Assembly (NCBI GenBank): GCA_035967975.1 | Contig: JAWQFQ010000012.1 | Span: 22,078-86,077, forward strand | DNA: 64,000 nucleotides | Origin: Scytonema sp035967975 | Lineage (GTDB): Bacteria > Cyanobacteriota > Cyanobacteriia > Cyanobacteriales > Nostocaceae | Reading direction: 5' to 3' | Shown: one piece after another, positions 25,984 through 35,467 of the stretch | How positions within the stretch are numbered: the first letter of the stretch is position 1 | Layout: every line of letters begins with the position of its first letter | Position numbers and translations under genes: made by a program | The notes under the pieces: generated by a model | Databases searched by the model: none | Told to the model about the DNA's origin: nothing | Seen by the model: the letters and a program-made list of their open reading frames with translations, nothing else

Positions 25984-26187
25984 GCTTATAAGTTATTGTT
26001 GTTGAGCAACCAATCAACCCTCATCTGGCTTTTTGAAGACTTTTTCAGCAAGCCCTATATAAACTTTATATTGTTCTCGTTTGTGACACGAGAACAAAAT
26101 TTTCTTGATTTCACCCTTCATTCTTCCTTAACCGAGCAGTATTGGGATGTGTTCTCAATATTTTTTGAGTTGGTATAATTTCTCAAT

Positions 26188-27537
26188 TTAGCTCAAGGGC
26201 GCTTTAGGATGCGGATGGACAGTATTTGCTTGTAAATTACAAAGCCGATGATTCATTCGCTTGCTTATTTGTTCTTCTTGCCATCGCAAGCCAATAAAAG
26301 CTGCTACAGGGATGACATATCCCGGTTCTTCCATTTGAGTAAAAATCAATCCAAAGATAGGCACGCTTAGAAGTGTAAATTTACTGGCATCATCTACACA
26401 AAATCTCCGCCAAATAATCCAGAGTATATATATATAACTAGCTATACCTAACAAACCCCAATCTCCCCATATCCCTGCCCAACCAAAAAATGGCGACCAC
26501 AAACGGCTCCGGGGTCCTATCCAGCTAGCCCAATATGCATCCCATGTTGCTTGACTTGCAGGATGACGTGTCGCACCCAAGGGATCTAATAAAGCTGCAT
26601 AATCTCTCAACATCCAAGCTCCTAATCTCCCAATTGTGTGTCCTGGACCTAAGCCAAATAACCAGTTTAATGACGATTTATAGAAGGAGGGAATAATCGT
26701 AAATACTGATGTTTTTAAATCTATACCATCTTGAATTTGGTCGTCACGAGAAAAAGTAAGTAATCCAGGAGCAACGGTATGAGCTGCCCAGTAAAGTACA
26801 CCCACAAACAAACCAATAGCAAATAAATACTGAAAAATTGTCACAAGAGTCTTAACTGATAACTTAAGTTTACTGATAGTTAGAAGAAAAAATGCTAATA
26901 AATAGATGATGAAACTGGATTTGGAATCAGTAATAAAAAGGTGGATTATTGCTGCAACAATTAAAGCTATACGCATCCATAAAGGAGATTTTTTAACATT
27001 GAAAAAATAATAAGCAGCTAGAACAACCGAAACTGCGGAAGCAACATCACTACCAGCACCTTGCCCTACAAAAACTCCAGTGATAAAGTCACCTGGTGCC
27101 GCTGCTCCTTCACCCCAACGAAGAATAAACTTCTGCACAAAGCTCAATATAAGATTGAAAAGAGTGAAGGCTAGTATTGCAGAACGGAATTTTTGCAGGC
27201 TCTTCTCTGAGAGATTCATGCTAATCAACATTAGCAGAAATATAAACCATTCAGTACGTAGTAGGTAGTCTAAAACAACATTAATAAATCCAGCTTTATT
27301 AACTAATGCGCTAGATACTACGACTGCCAACATAATCATTAAGCCAGCTAGAAGTTCCAACACGGCGTAGACTCGAACACGTGTTCGAGTTTGAATAACT
27401 ATAAATACACAAAAAACAGGAACAAGAATTAAGTGTGCAAAATTAATTAAGGAAGGAAACCCAACTTCTGAAAGCATTCTTGGGAAAAAAGCACTGGCAA
27501 ATGCTATTAGTATCAGAGCATAACTTTTAATAAACAT
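26188..27537 (-). CDS. O-antigen ligase/polymerase-like membrane protein
   Basis: 449 residues with about ten to twelve hydrophobic segments and one large extracytoplasmic loop (~270-370), the topology of Wzy/WaaL-type proteins. The loop contains GLGPGHTIGRLGAWMLRDY, a Gly/His/Arg-rich patch usual in this group. Such enzymes polymerise or ligate undecaprenyl-linked glycans at the outer face of the inner membrane. In a cluster with an ABC exporter a ligase role is plausible, but sequence alone does not separate the two. It is the last gene of the polysaccharide cluster, 15 bp from the preceding glycosyltransferase. Confidence 0.75.
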   Translation of the reverse strand: MFIKSYALILIAFASAFFPRMLSEVGFPSLINFAHLILVPVFCVFIVIQTRTRVRVYAVLELLAGLMIMLAVVVSSALVNKAGFINVVLDYLLRTEWFIFLLMLISMNLSEKSLQKFRSAILAFTLFNLILSFVQKFILRWGEGAAAPGDFITGVFVGQGAGSDVASAVSVVLAAYYFFNVKKSPLWMRIALIVAAIIHLFITDSKSSFIIYLLAFFLLTISKLKLSVKTLVTIFQYLFAIGLFVGVLYWAAHTVAPGLLTFSRDDQIQDGIDLKTSVFTIIPSFYKSSLNWLFGLGPGHTIGRLGAWMLRDYAALLDPLGATRHPASQATWDAYWASWIGPRSRLWSPFFGWAGIWGDWGLLGIASYIYILWIIWRRFCVDDASKFTLLSVPIFGLIFTQMEEPGYVIPVAAFIGLRWQEEQISKRMNHRLCNLQANTVHPHPKAPLS

Positions 27538-27552
27538 ACTGAAGATAATAAA

Positions 27553-28716
27553 TTAACTGTAACGAGCTAAAGCGTAAATTTCCATGAGTTTCTGATAATT
27601 CTGTTTAGCAGTATACTTAGATTCGTATTCATATCGGGCCTCTTGCCGCATCTGACTTAGCTGTTGGGGGTTGGCTAAGAGAGATTCGACTTTGGCGGCT
27701 AAATCTCCCGGATTCCCAGTTAAGAATTTCAGTCCAGTACGGTTTTCATCCACAAGTTCGGCGATCGCACCAATATCAGCAGCAATGACAGGTGTTCCTT
27801 TAGCAAAGGCTTCTACTGCTACACGACCAAAAGTTTCATACCAGTTAGAGGGAAAAATTAAAAATCTAGCCTCTCCCATAAGTTCGTAAACCTCTGACAT
27901 AGGTTTGCGACCAAGACACTCAATATGAGGCATATCCTTGACATCCTCTGAGACTTTCTCAGCTAATGGACCGTTCCCAACAATTTTTAGGGGAAGTTTT
28001 ACCTGTAGTTGCTTCCAAGCTTCCAGTAAAGTATTTAAACCTTTTTCTACAGATAGTCGCCCTACGTATAGAGCATAACCACCCTTTCCCTGTCCTGCTT
28101 TTGGATCGGGGTGAACAAAGTTAGGTTTAACAATTATTTTGTCAGCTGGTAATCCTCCGGCAATAAACTTCTGTCGGGCAAATTCGGTGAGAGTAATGTA
28201 GAGGTCTACCATTGTTACCCAAGTACGTAGGGTACGGTGTACCACAATCATACTTGCTACCGCTGCACTAGCAACTCGACTTTCTCGGTAACAACCATGT
28301 AGTATGCCAGGTAAAGGCACAGGTTTACCTAAGCAGTCCTCACATACGTGGCCATCTCTAAAAAATAGGGCATTAGGGCAGAGCAATCGATAATTCCGCA
28401 AAGTTTGAACTACAGGCACTCTCTCAGCTTTTGCCGCATAGTAAACCGAGGGGGAAATTAATGGGAAAAAATTTTGTACGTGAACTATGTCGTGAACCTT
28501 TTGTTTGAGTTGTTGTTGAATGATTTGATAAGATTCTTGCGACCACACTGTTCTCAATGCCAAATCCAGCGATTTCATTGTGGCAATGCGATCATTGTTT
28601 TCTTCATAGACTTCAACTTGATGTCCCATTTCCCGTAAAAGATTCTCCTCGGCTTGGCGAGACTCATCTTCTCCTCCACGAATTTGATAGCGGTTATGTA
28701 CGCTCAGAATCCGCAT
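27553..28716 (-). CDS. GT4 glycosyltransferase
   Basis: 387 residues from the ATG at 28716 (RBS AAAGGA upstream); a longer start at 28755 is less likely. A GT-B fold retaining transferase: N-terminal ILSVHNRYQIRGGEDE, then C-terminal KIVGNGPLAEKV and the E-x7-E region RVAVEAFAKGTPVIAADIG. A cysteine-containing insert (LCPNALFF..GHVCEDCLG..GCYRES) is common in a bacterial GT4 subgroup. It probably adds one sugar to the surface polysaccharide in the cytoplasm. Donor and acceptor are unknown. Confidence 0.9.
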   Translation of the reverse strand: MRILSVHNRYQIRGGEDESRQAEENLLREMGHQVEVYEENNDRIATMKSLDLALRTVWSQESYQIIQQQLKQKVHDIVHVQNFFPLISPSVYYAAKAERVPVVQTLRNYRLLCPNALFFRDGHVCEDCLGKPVPLPGILHGCYRESRVASAAVASMIVVHRTLRTWVTMVDLYITLTEFARQKFIAGGLPADKIIVKPNFVHPDPKAGQGKGGYALYVGRLSVEKGLNTLLEAWKQLQVKLPLKIVGNGPLAEKVSEDVKDMPHIECLGRKPMSEVYELMGEARFLIFPSNWYETFGRVAVEAFAKGTPVIAADIGAIAELVDENRTGLKFLTGNPGDLAAKVESLLANPQQLSQMRQEARYEYESKYTAKQNYQKLMEIYALARYS

Positions 28717-28777
28717 TTTTTTAATTCCTTTGCACCTAAGGTATAAAGTTTTCACTATTCAACAAGATTAGGCAAAA

Positions 28778-30088
28778 TTACTGTGCTTGACCTGAATTTA
28801 TATCAAGTTTACCTATAAGGGATTTTTGATTGTATCTAATAGTTTCTACATATTGCTGAGCTATGAACTGACACTTAATTTCCCAACTATAAATTTCCCT
28901 AGCCCGTTTTTGTGCAGCTTGCCCCATTTGCGATCGCAAATTTGTGTCCCAAGCTATACGTGCCATAGCTTGGGAGAGGTCGCGTACCGCCTGTTCTGGT
29001 GAATCAGGAAAAATTTTTTCACCTGTTTGTTCTGTGACTAAAATGCTCGGTCCACCTAAATTCAAACACAGTACAGGTAAACCCACTGCTAATGCCTCCA
29101 AACACACCATACCTCCAGATTCATGCAGGCTAGGATGAACCAAAGCCATACACATTCTGAGCTTCTCAAGAACTTCATTCCGGGGAAGATTTCTCCAAAA
29201 CTTGACTTGATGAGCAATACCCAATTGCTGCGCTAAAACCTGCAGTCGTTGCAACTCAGATCCATCACCAATAATCCAGTACTCAGCATCACTAGGTAAG
29301 TTAGCTTGGGAAAAAGCACGCAATCCTAAATCAAAGCCCTTCCAATGTAGCAGTCTGCCGATACTAATAAATCTGGTAGCACTATCTTGATTGGTAGCTT
29401 CTTGAGTTAGATAACTGATTTCGCTGTCAGACAAGCCTAATTGAGAATAAACTTGGACGTTTTTTGCTCCCAATCGCTGCAAGCGTTTAGCTGTATCTTC
29501 GGTTGTTGCCCAACAGATAGCACTTTTGCGTGCGGTTATGCGAAGAAATGGATCTAGCTCACCTAACGAACGCGCTAAATCTCGCAAGATTTCATAAATT
29601 TTTCCTCGCAAACTAAAATTGCGCCAAAATGCCTTGGGTGCTGACTCTCCTCCTCCGACTGGACCCCAAATAAAGGGAATGGGAAGTAGCGAAAGAAAGC
29701 TAGGAGACCAGTACTTCACATAAGTGACGTGGTGTACGAGATCAAAGCCTACTTCTTTATGTAACTTGCGGCCAGTAAAGTAGGCGATTATTTGCCAGAG
29801 ATAGTAATGTATTTGGACACCTTTGTTTTTATAGTTCCACCATTTTAGACAAGGGTGTAGGTCACAAAATACGAAGTGCAGATTAGAAATAGGATTTTTT
29901 TCTAGTTGAGCCTCAATTGTGGGGCGATTGTCTTCGCGACTTAAGACCCATACGTCACAGTATTTAACCAATTGCCGCACAATATTCCAGCCCACACCTG
30001 GTTCAGAGCCCATACCGGGTCTGCAAGCGTAGGCAGAAATTAAAACTTTTGGGCGCTGAGTTTGCTCCGTTGCTTGGGCTGCAATCAT
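28778..30088 (-). CDS. GT4 glycosyltransferase
   Basis: 436 residues, with a GAGGAAA ribosome-binding site before the ATG. Starts VLISAYACRPGMGSEPGVGW, typical of a GT4 subgroup. The donor-binding half has SIGRLLHWKGFDL and HESGGMVCLEALAVGLPVL with E-x7-E. Likely a retaining glycosyltransferase of the cluster. It lies 9 bp after the preceding GT4 gene, indicating cotranscription. Confidence 0.9.
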   Translation of the reverse strand: MIAAQATEQTQRPKVLISAYACRPGMGSEPGVGWNIVRQLVKYCDVWVLSREDNRPTIEAQLEKNPISNLHFVFCDLHPCLKWWNYKNKGVQIHYYLWQIIAYFTGRKLHKEVGFDLVHHVTYVKYWSPSFLSLLPIPFIWGPVGGGESAPKAFWRNFSLRGKIYEILRDLARSLGELDPFLRITARKSAICWATTEDTAKRLQRLGAKNVQVYSQLGLSDSEISYLTQEATNQDSATRFISIGRLLHWKGFDLGLRAFSQANLPSDAEYWIIGDGSELQRLQVLAQQLGIAHQVKFWRNLPRNEVLEKLRMCMALVHPSLHESGGMVCLEALAVGLPVLCLNLGGPSILVTEQTGEKIFPDSPEQAVRDLSQAMARIAWDTNLRSQMGQAAQKRAREIYSWEIKCQFIAQQYVETIRYNQKSLIGKLDINSGQAQ

Positions 30089-30097
30089 CAGGTTTCC

Positions 30098-31273
30098 TCA
30101 ATCGGTGAAAGGGAGTAATTGTGGTTTATTAAACTCAGATACCTTGCTGCTGCCTTTAGCTACCAAAGTCTCATAAATGGAAGCAACTTGTTCTGCAGTT
30201 TTCTCCCAAGTGAACAATTTAGCTCTTGTTAATCCTTGATTGATTAATCTTTGGTAGAAATCAGCGTCATTTTTGAGACAAAGTACTGCTTTTACAATCG
30301 CGTCAACATCCATTGGTTCAACTAAAATAGCTGCGTCTCCAGCAACCTCTGGTAAGGAGGTGACATTGGAGGTAATCACTGCTGTTCCACAAGCCATTGC
30401 CTCTAATATTGTGATGCCAAATCCTTCGTAAAGTGAAGGTGACAGCAAAATATCAGCGGCATTGTAGATTTCTACTAAGCTGGCTTTATCAGGCTTACCT
30501 AAATAAGTTATACAGTTGTCAAGATTATACTTCTGGATAAATACTTTTTGTTCGCGTGTAAAATCTGCTCCTGTCTTTAACAAATGTACCGATACTTCTT
30601 GCGCTCTTAGTGCTTGTACAGCTTTTAAAACTGTAAACACATTTTTACGAGGCTGATTTGAGCCGACGTTTAGCAAGCAGATGGTGTCCGGCGAAATTTG
30701 ATGTTGTTGCCGAAAAGCTTTAAATTCTGTAGGTGATAAAGGACGAAATAGAGAATCTACCCCATTAGGAGCAACAGTGATGCGTTCCGGTGCTATCTTC
30801 AAAATTTGTACGATATCTTTGGCTGTGTGAGCAGAGACGGAAATGATATGTTTGGCTTGGTGTAATCCTCTAACAGCAAATTTCCATACAATGGTACTGA
30901 TAAAACTGAGACGAGAACCTTCATGAATATTTTCTGGTTGAAGAAAATTAATCAAGTCGTGGCAAGTGACAGTTACCGATTTACCTGTGCCTTTTAGCCA
31001 ATAGACAATGTGAGCATCACTGTGGTCAATGATATGAAAAATATCAGCTTCTTGTCGCTTTACAGTTGCAGGATAACGCCAGTAGCGTTCATAGTACTTC
31101 TGTAGTCCCTCTAACCAAGAACTTTTATTTTTATCAAGAGCATAGCTTTTTGGGGTTAATTCAATAATTTGCCAGTTCGGTCGAACGGCTTTCAAACCAC
31201 TTACCAAACCATCAGCATGGACATCCATGCTGATGGATGCTCCTCGTAGTCTGCGAACAATTGCAACCCGCAT
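30098..31273 (-). CDS. GT4 glycosyltransferase
   Basis: 391 residues, start supported by AAGGAG 7 bp upstream. GT-B fold with LLNVGSNQPRKNVFTVLKA and SPSLYEGFGITILEAMACGT, similar to mannosyltransferases of the WbaZ/MtfB type. The sugar transferred is not certain. Part of a tight run of three GT4 genes. Confidence 0.9.
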   Translation of the reverse strand: MRVAIVRRLRGASISMDVHADGLVSGLKAVRPNWQIIELTPKSYALDKNKSSWLEGLQKYYERYWRYPATVKRQEADIFHIIDHSDAHIVYWLKGTGKSVTVTCHDLINFLQPENIHEGSRLSFISTIVWKFAVRGLHQAKHIISVSAHTAKDIVQILKIAPERITVAPNGVDSLFRPLSPTEFKAFRQQHQISPDTICLLNVGSNQPRKNVFTVLKAVQALRAQEVSVHLLKTGADFTREQKVFIQKYNLDNCITYLGKPDKASLVEIYNAADILLSPSLYEGFGITILEAMACGTAVITSNVTSLPEVAGDAAILVEPMDVDAIVKAVLCLKNDADFYQRLINQGLTRAKLFTWEKTAEQVASIYETLVAKGSSKVSEFNKPQLLPFTD

Positions 31274-31302
31274 TTGTATCTCCTTTCTCTCGGCTAGTAC
31301 TC

Positions 31303-32079
31303 CTACTTCCTACAAAAGTAAATATCTTCACAGTTGTCATCATCGCTTTCTAAACGATATTTTTCACTAGTATGGCTTCCTAATTCCTGAAGATAATCAT
31401 ATACTGCCACTTGGAATCCTGCTGCTTCCAGTCTATCTTTGTAGTCACGCCCGTAAAGTCGGAGATGGTCTTTTTGTCCGTAAAACTTTAGCCTATCTTC
31501 TGGAGAAACAATATTGGGATCTTCAAAGGTTTTGTCCAAATTTCCATTGAGGGGAACTTGTAAAAGCGCCCAACCACCAGGTTTGAGAACTCTGTACAGT
31601 TCTTTCAAAGCTTTACTATCATCTGACACATGTTCTAGAACATGATTACAAAGAATAACATCAAAAGAATTATCTGTAAAATGCATATTGGTAATGTCTA
31701 CATTCACCATTGCACGAGGTGCTGATAAATCGGCACTGAGGTAATCTAAATTAGACAGTGATCGCAAAAGTCTGTAGAGTTGAAATTCTGGGGCAACGTG
31801 TAGAACTTTAAGTTTTTCGGACAATAAATTGGTGTGGTTTTTCAGGAAAAGCCATATCAAACGATGCCTTTCAAGGGAAAAGCATTTGGGGCATTCGGCA
31901 TTGGGTCTAGCATTAATTCCTGCTGGTAAAAATGTTCGGAAGTTACTGTTACAGCAAGGACAACTTACTTTGTTACCAGAATAAAGAATGGATTGTACTG
32001 TAGACAAACCAGATTTTGCTACTTGTGATAGATAGTATTTGAAATTTGTTATTTCTAAATTATTTTTTAAGGAATTCAT
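31303..32079 (-). CDS. SAM methyltransferase with N-terminal zinc-ribbon-like motif
   Basis: 258 residues. Residues ~39-62 hold two Cys pairs (CPCC, then CPKC) that may bind zinc. A class I SAM-dependent fold follows: VLHVAPE (glycine-poor motif I), SADLSA, and FDVILCNHVLEHVSDDSKAL with the usual H-V-L-E-H. The function may be methylation of a sugar or chain end. It lies between GT genes on the same strand. Confidence 0.85.
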   Translation of the reverse strand: MNSLKNNLEITNFKYYLSQVAKSGLSTVQSILYSGNKVSCPCCNSNFRTFLPAGINARPNAECPKCFSLERHRLIWLFLKNHTNLLSEKLKVLHVAPEFQLYRLLRSLSNLDYLSADLSAPRAMVNVDITNMHFTDNSFDVILCNHVLEHVSDDSKALKELYRVLKPGGWALLQVPLNGNLDKTFEDPNIVSPEDRLKFYGQKDHLRLYGRDYKDRLEAAGFQVAVYDYLQELGSHTSEKYRLESDDDNCEDIYFCRK

Positions 32080-32200
32080 GATTAAATCTTTTAAAGGACA
32101 TTATTCAAACGAAATATTTTCAGGAACAACTCTTTCATTACTTGAAATGGTCAACTGAATTAAGACTGCAAAAACCTATGTAAATAGTGATAAATTAAGT

Positions 32201-33319
32201 TTATCCTCGAACCAGGTTTGCTGTTAGCTTTTCCCCCAGTAGATATTTTATACAGTGTTTGAGAAACGTCGGTTGATAGAGATGCTGGAACATCACCATA
32301 AAAAGTACATTTGGTAAATCCCATTGAATTAACCATCTGTGAGGATTAGACCAGCTAAATGAAGTATTAAACTCTGGATGAGTAATGAGGAGGCGATGGA
32401 TCTGCTTACGCTCTGATTTGGATAAATGTTTGAGACGAGCAAGCAAATAGCCCTCATAACAAAATTTTATGTTATGGTGTTGCTCTGTGAGCTTATCCGC
32501 AATTTCAGATCCATAAATCTTTTGAAGAAACTTCTTCTGCTCTTGGTATACAGCTTTTGCACTAGCTTGTGTTCGTTCTATTGTATCTATCGTTAAGATT
32601 GTTGCACTTGTGGTATTCGTTCCATGCAAACGAAAGTGACTGAGCACTTCTGGTACTGCTCCAATTTCTGTGATCAGTGGAGCGAGACGATAGATTAGAC
32701 TATCTGTGTTTCTTACTATTGCTTCATTTAATGGGAATATTAAATTAGTGACTTCTCGTCGAAAACTAAGTGCAGAAGCTGGCGGTATATTTTTAACCAA
32801 GCCACCATTTTCTAAAGCAAACTGCGCCATCCAACCCGAAGCCAAATCATGAAGCATGGGAATTGATTTTATGAAGTTGTCCTGACCATCAATTTGAATC
32901 ACATTATGGATGACAAAACCACACTTTCGGTTTAACTTAAATACCTCCAGTACTTTTTGCAATTTACTAGGTATCCAAATATCATCTGCGTCTAATATAC
33001 AAATAATTTGTCCTTGACTTTCCCGATATGCTGTATTCAAAGCAGCAGCAACTCTTTTATTTTGCTGGCAAATTAATTGAATTCTTGAATCTTTCTGAAC
33101 ATAGCTTTTGATAATATTACAGGAGTTATCTGTAGAGCCATCATCACAGACTATAACCTCAAAATTAGTATAAGTCTGAGAAAGCACACTGTCGAGAGTT
33201 TTGCCAATATATGTAGCATAATTATAATTTGGAATTAATATCGAGACTAGGGGATTTTCCAAAAGTGGAGAAAGTTCCATAGCTTGTAACTTTTCAAGTT
33301 TTATTTTTTGCATAATCAT
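32201..33319 (-). CDS. GT2 glycosyltransferase
   Basis: 372 residues from the ATG at 33319; a TTG two codons further upstream is unlikely. GT-A fold: VSILIPNYNYATYIGKTLDS, VIVCDDGSTDNS, then the metal-binding ILDADDIW. An inverting glycosyltransferase acting on the growing chain. The C-terminal ~150 residues are helical with no clear membrane segment. Confidence 0.9.
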   Translation of the reverse strand: MIMQKIKLEKLQAMELSPLLENPLVSILIPNYNYATYIGKTLDSVLSQTYTNFEVIVCDDGSTDNSCNIIKSYVQKDSRIQLICQQNKRVAAALNTAYRESQGQIICILDADDIWIPSKLQKVLEVFKLNRKCGFVIHNVIQIDGQDNFIKSIPMLHDLASGWMAQFALENGGLVKNIPPASALSFRREVTNLIFPLNEAIVRNTDSLIYRLAPLITEIGAVPEVLSHFRLHGTNTTSATILTIDTIERTQASAKAVYQEQKKFLQKIYGSEIADKLTEQHHNIKFCYEGYLLARLKHLSKSERKQIHRLLITHPEFNTSFSWSNPHRWLIQWDLPNVLFMVMFQHLYQPTFLKHCIKYLLGEKLTANLVRG

Positions 33320-33518
33320 CTTCAATTTTTTAGTGATTCTTTTTTAGATTCTTATTAATTAATATTAATCATCTACTTTCAAGTATTCTATACCAATTTT
33401 TCATAAAAATCTAATTTTTTTGGTCTAATCCTAGGTTCCTTTTCTGAGAAAAGAAACCATAGTTCTATACAGAACTGAGATTCTGAAAAGAGTAGAGAGG
33501 GACATGGATAAAGTTGTT

Positions 33519-35423
33519 TTATTCCACTAGGTTATGTTCACAAGGTTGGGCTAGAATATTAGACTTTATATTAATATCAATTTGTTCATTTAGGTGAAGA
33601 TAATCTTTCCAAAAATTTATAGAAGTGAAAATATTAAAAGTATTTTTCCATTCCAAATTTATATAAGACCATCTGGTGATTCCTTTTATTACTAATTTTA
33701 ACCATCTTATAAAGATACCAATACCAATTGATTTAATCATTTCATTTTTATAAAGACAGTTATTGACTTCCCTAAAAATATAAACTCGCCTCATTGCAAA
33801 AGACTTATACCAGGGATCGACATACTCAGGCGTAAACCAGTGCAGTATACCTTCATCACGTATTAATACATCTGGTAGTAAATGACCATTTAGAGACACG
33901 ATAGCGAGTATTTTTTTGAATTTTCCAATAGTTGATTTTGTTAGAGACTGCTTATTGACTTGAGGATTATATTGTATGGTTTGATTTTGATGTTTTTTGC
34001 TACGGTTTAATATTGTTGAGTGGAGTAACTCTGGGTCATTTGTTTTAATAAACTCAGGACCCAAGAGATAATGTTCAAAAGCATCTACAATTAATTCTGC
34101 TGAATTATAATCAAAGATAAACAGAGGATAAAACATCCGTTTTGTCAAAAAAATAACTGCATTTATATATCCTAATGTTCCCTGAATAGAGTGAGTTATT
34201 AGACGATTACGAATCTCATAGTAAACAGTCCACACAGGATGTTTTGCATAGAAAGGTTCATGCCAAACAGCTATACCAGGAAAAGCAACCAGTACATTCC
34301 CAAAATGTTTTTTAATTCTAAGCCCAAATTCAATATCATCTCCTTTAATAAAAAGAGGTAGCAACAATCCAATTTTTTCAATGATTTTTTTAGAAAAAGA
34401 AAAGAACCAAAATGCTCCATAATCAGGATTGTCTTCTACCAGCAAAAAATTAGTAATACTAGGCTTTTCTAAGTTGAGCTTCGATTTTAGAGAAATATTT
34501 CCAAATGGATTATATCGATAATTGCCACTTGAAGATATTTCTTGACCATATACTGCTCCTGCTTCATATAATATATGCTTTTTATACAAATCTAGCATAC
34601 TGCCAGATACGCCAATCTCCTGATGTGCATATTCATATAATATGAAAAGCCTATAAATCGATTCTGTTTCTAACTCAATATCATCATCCATAAATAGGAA
34701 ATGTGTGTGAGTATCATCCTGAAGAGCTTGAATTAATCCGCGAGTAAATCCTCCAGCACCACCTACATTTCTGTTAAAAATTAATTGTACTCTTGAATTA
34801 TTAAAATAATGTTTATTTAAAGTTTGACCATTATCAACAACAAAAATATTAAAATTTTTATTTTGTAAATGCTCATCCTGTAATATAAGGTTAACAGTTT
34901 CTTTTACATAAAATTCTTTTTTAAAAGTACAAGTAATAATACCTAAAGAAACTTCCCTAATCTTGGGTTGTTCGGTAACAATATGACCACCAGTGAATGA
35001 ACCGCGATCGCTTAAGCATATAATTTCAAGATAAGTCCTACCAACATTATCACTTCGCCAAGAATCTGGAAAACAAATTTTTACTGGCTCCGATGCTTGG
35101 CAATTCTCAAAGCTAGCTGTTTGCACAAGCTCTCGATGTTCTCTATCGGCAAATTCTCTGTACAAAGAGATTTGAAAATTGCCTTCAAGCTTTAACAAGT
35201 AATATAAAGAGTCAAGTTCTGTATATTGAGCATAAAACTTTTCATAAAATGAATTGAAATAAGTATTCAACGATAAAATACCGTTCTTTACGAAGGAAGC
35301 CTCCGTTTTATCTGTATTAAAATTTAGAGAGACCTCTTCATTGCATTTTATATACAATCCAGAAGTTTCAGGTGTACGGGGAAATCGAATTCTGCTGACT
35401 ATGTTCATCTGGTTTTTACTCAC
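33519..35423 (-). CDS. GlfT2-like galactofuranosyltransferase
   Basis: 634 residues. An N-terminal beta-rich domain (~1-150) precedes a GT2 domain with GIITCTFKKEFYV, FVVDNGQ, RNVGGAGGFTRGL, the metal motif FLFMDDDIELE and a late WHEPFY. This is the layout of bifunctional galactofuranosyltransferases such as GlfT2. The gene directly follows a UDP-galactopyranose mutase gene, which makes the donor UDP-Galf, strongly supporting the assignment. The start is GTG at 35423; an ATG at 35408 is an alternative. Confidence 0.88.
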   Translation of the reverse strand: MSKNQMNIVSRIRFPRTPETSGLYIKCNEEVSLNFNTDKTEASFVKNGILSLNTYFNSFYEKFYAQYTELDSLYYLLKLEGNFQISLYREFADREHRELVQTASFENCQASEPVKICFPDSWRSDNVGRTYLEIICLSDRGSFTGGHIVTEQPKIREVSLGIITCTFKKEFYVKETVNLILQDEHLQNKNFNIFVVDNGQTLNKHYFNNSRVQLIFNRNVGGAGGFTRGLIQALQDDTHTHFLFMDDDIELETESIYRLFILYEYAHQEIGVSGSMLDLYKKHILYEAGAVYGQEISSSGNYRYNPFGNISLKSKLNLEKPSITNFLLVEDNPDYGAFWFFSFSKKIIEKIGLLLPLFIKGDDIEFGLRIKKHFGNVLVAFPGIAVWHEPFYAKHPVWTVYYEIRNRLITHSIQGTLGYINAVIFLTKRMFYPLFIFDYNSAELIVDAFEHYLLGPEFIKTNDPELLHSTILNRSKKHQNQTIQYNPQVNKQSLTKSTIGKFKKILAIVSLNGHLLPDVLIRDEGILHWFTPEYVDPWYKSFAMRRVYIFREVNNCLYKNEMIKSIGIGIFIRWLKLVIKGITRWSYINLEWKNTFNIFTSINFWKDYLHLNEQIDINIKSNILAQPCEHNLVE

Positions 35424-35467
35424 TGTCTATAATTTTAGATTGTTTATTGTAGATGCAGTATCCAGAC

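Noticed and set aside
25981..26178. 65-codon plus-strand frame after the second MITE
   Set aside because: It begins inside the MITE end and target duplication, has a biased Phe/Leu composition from AT-rich DNA, and resembles nothing known.
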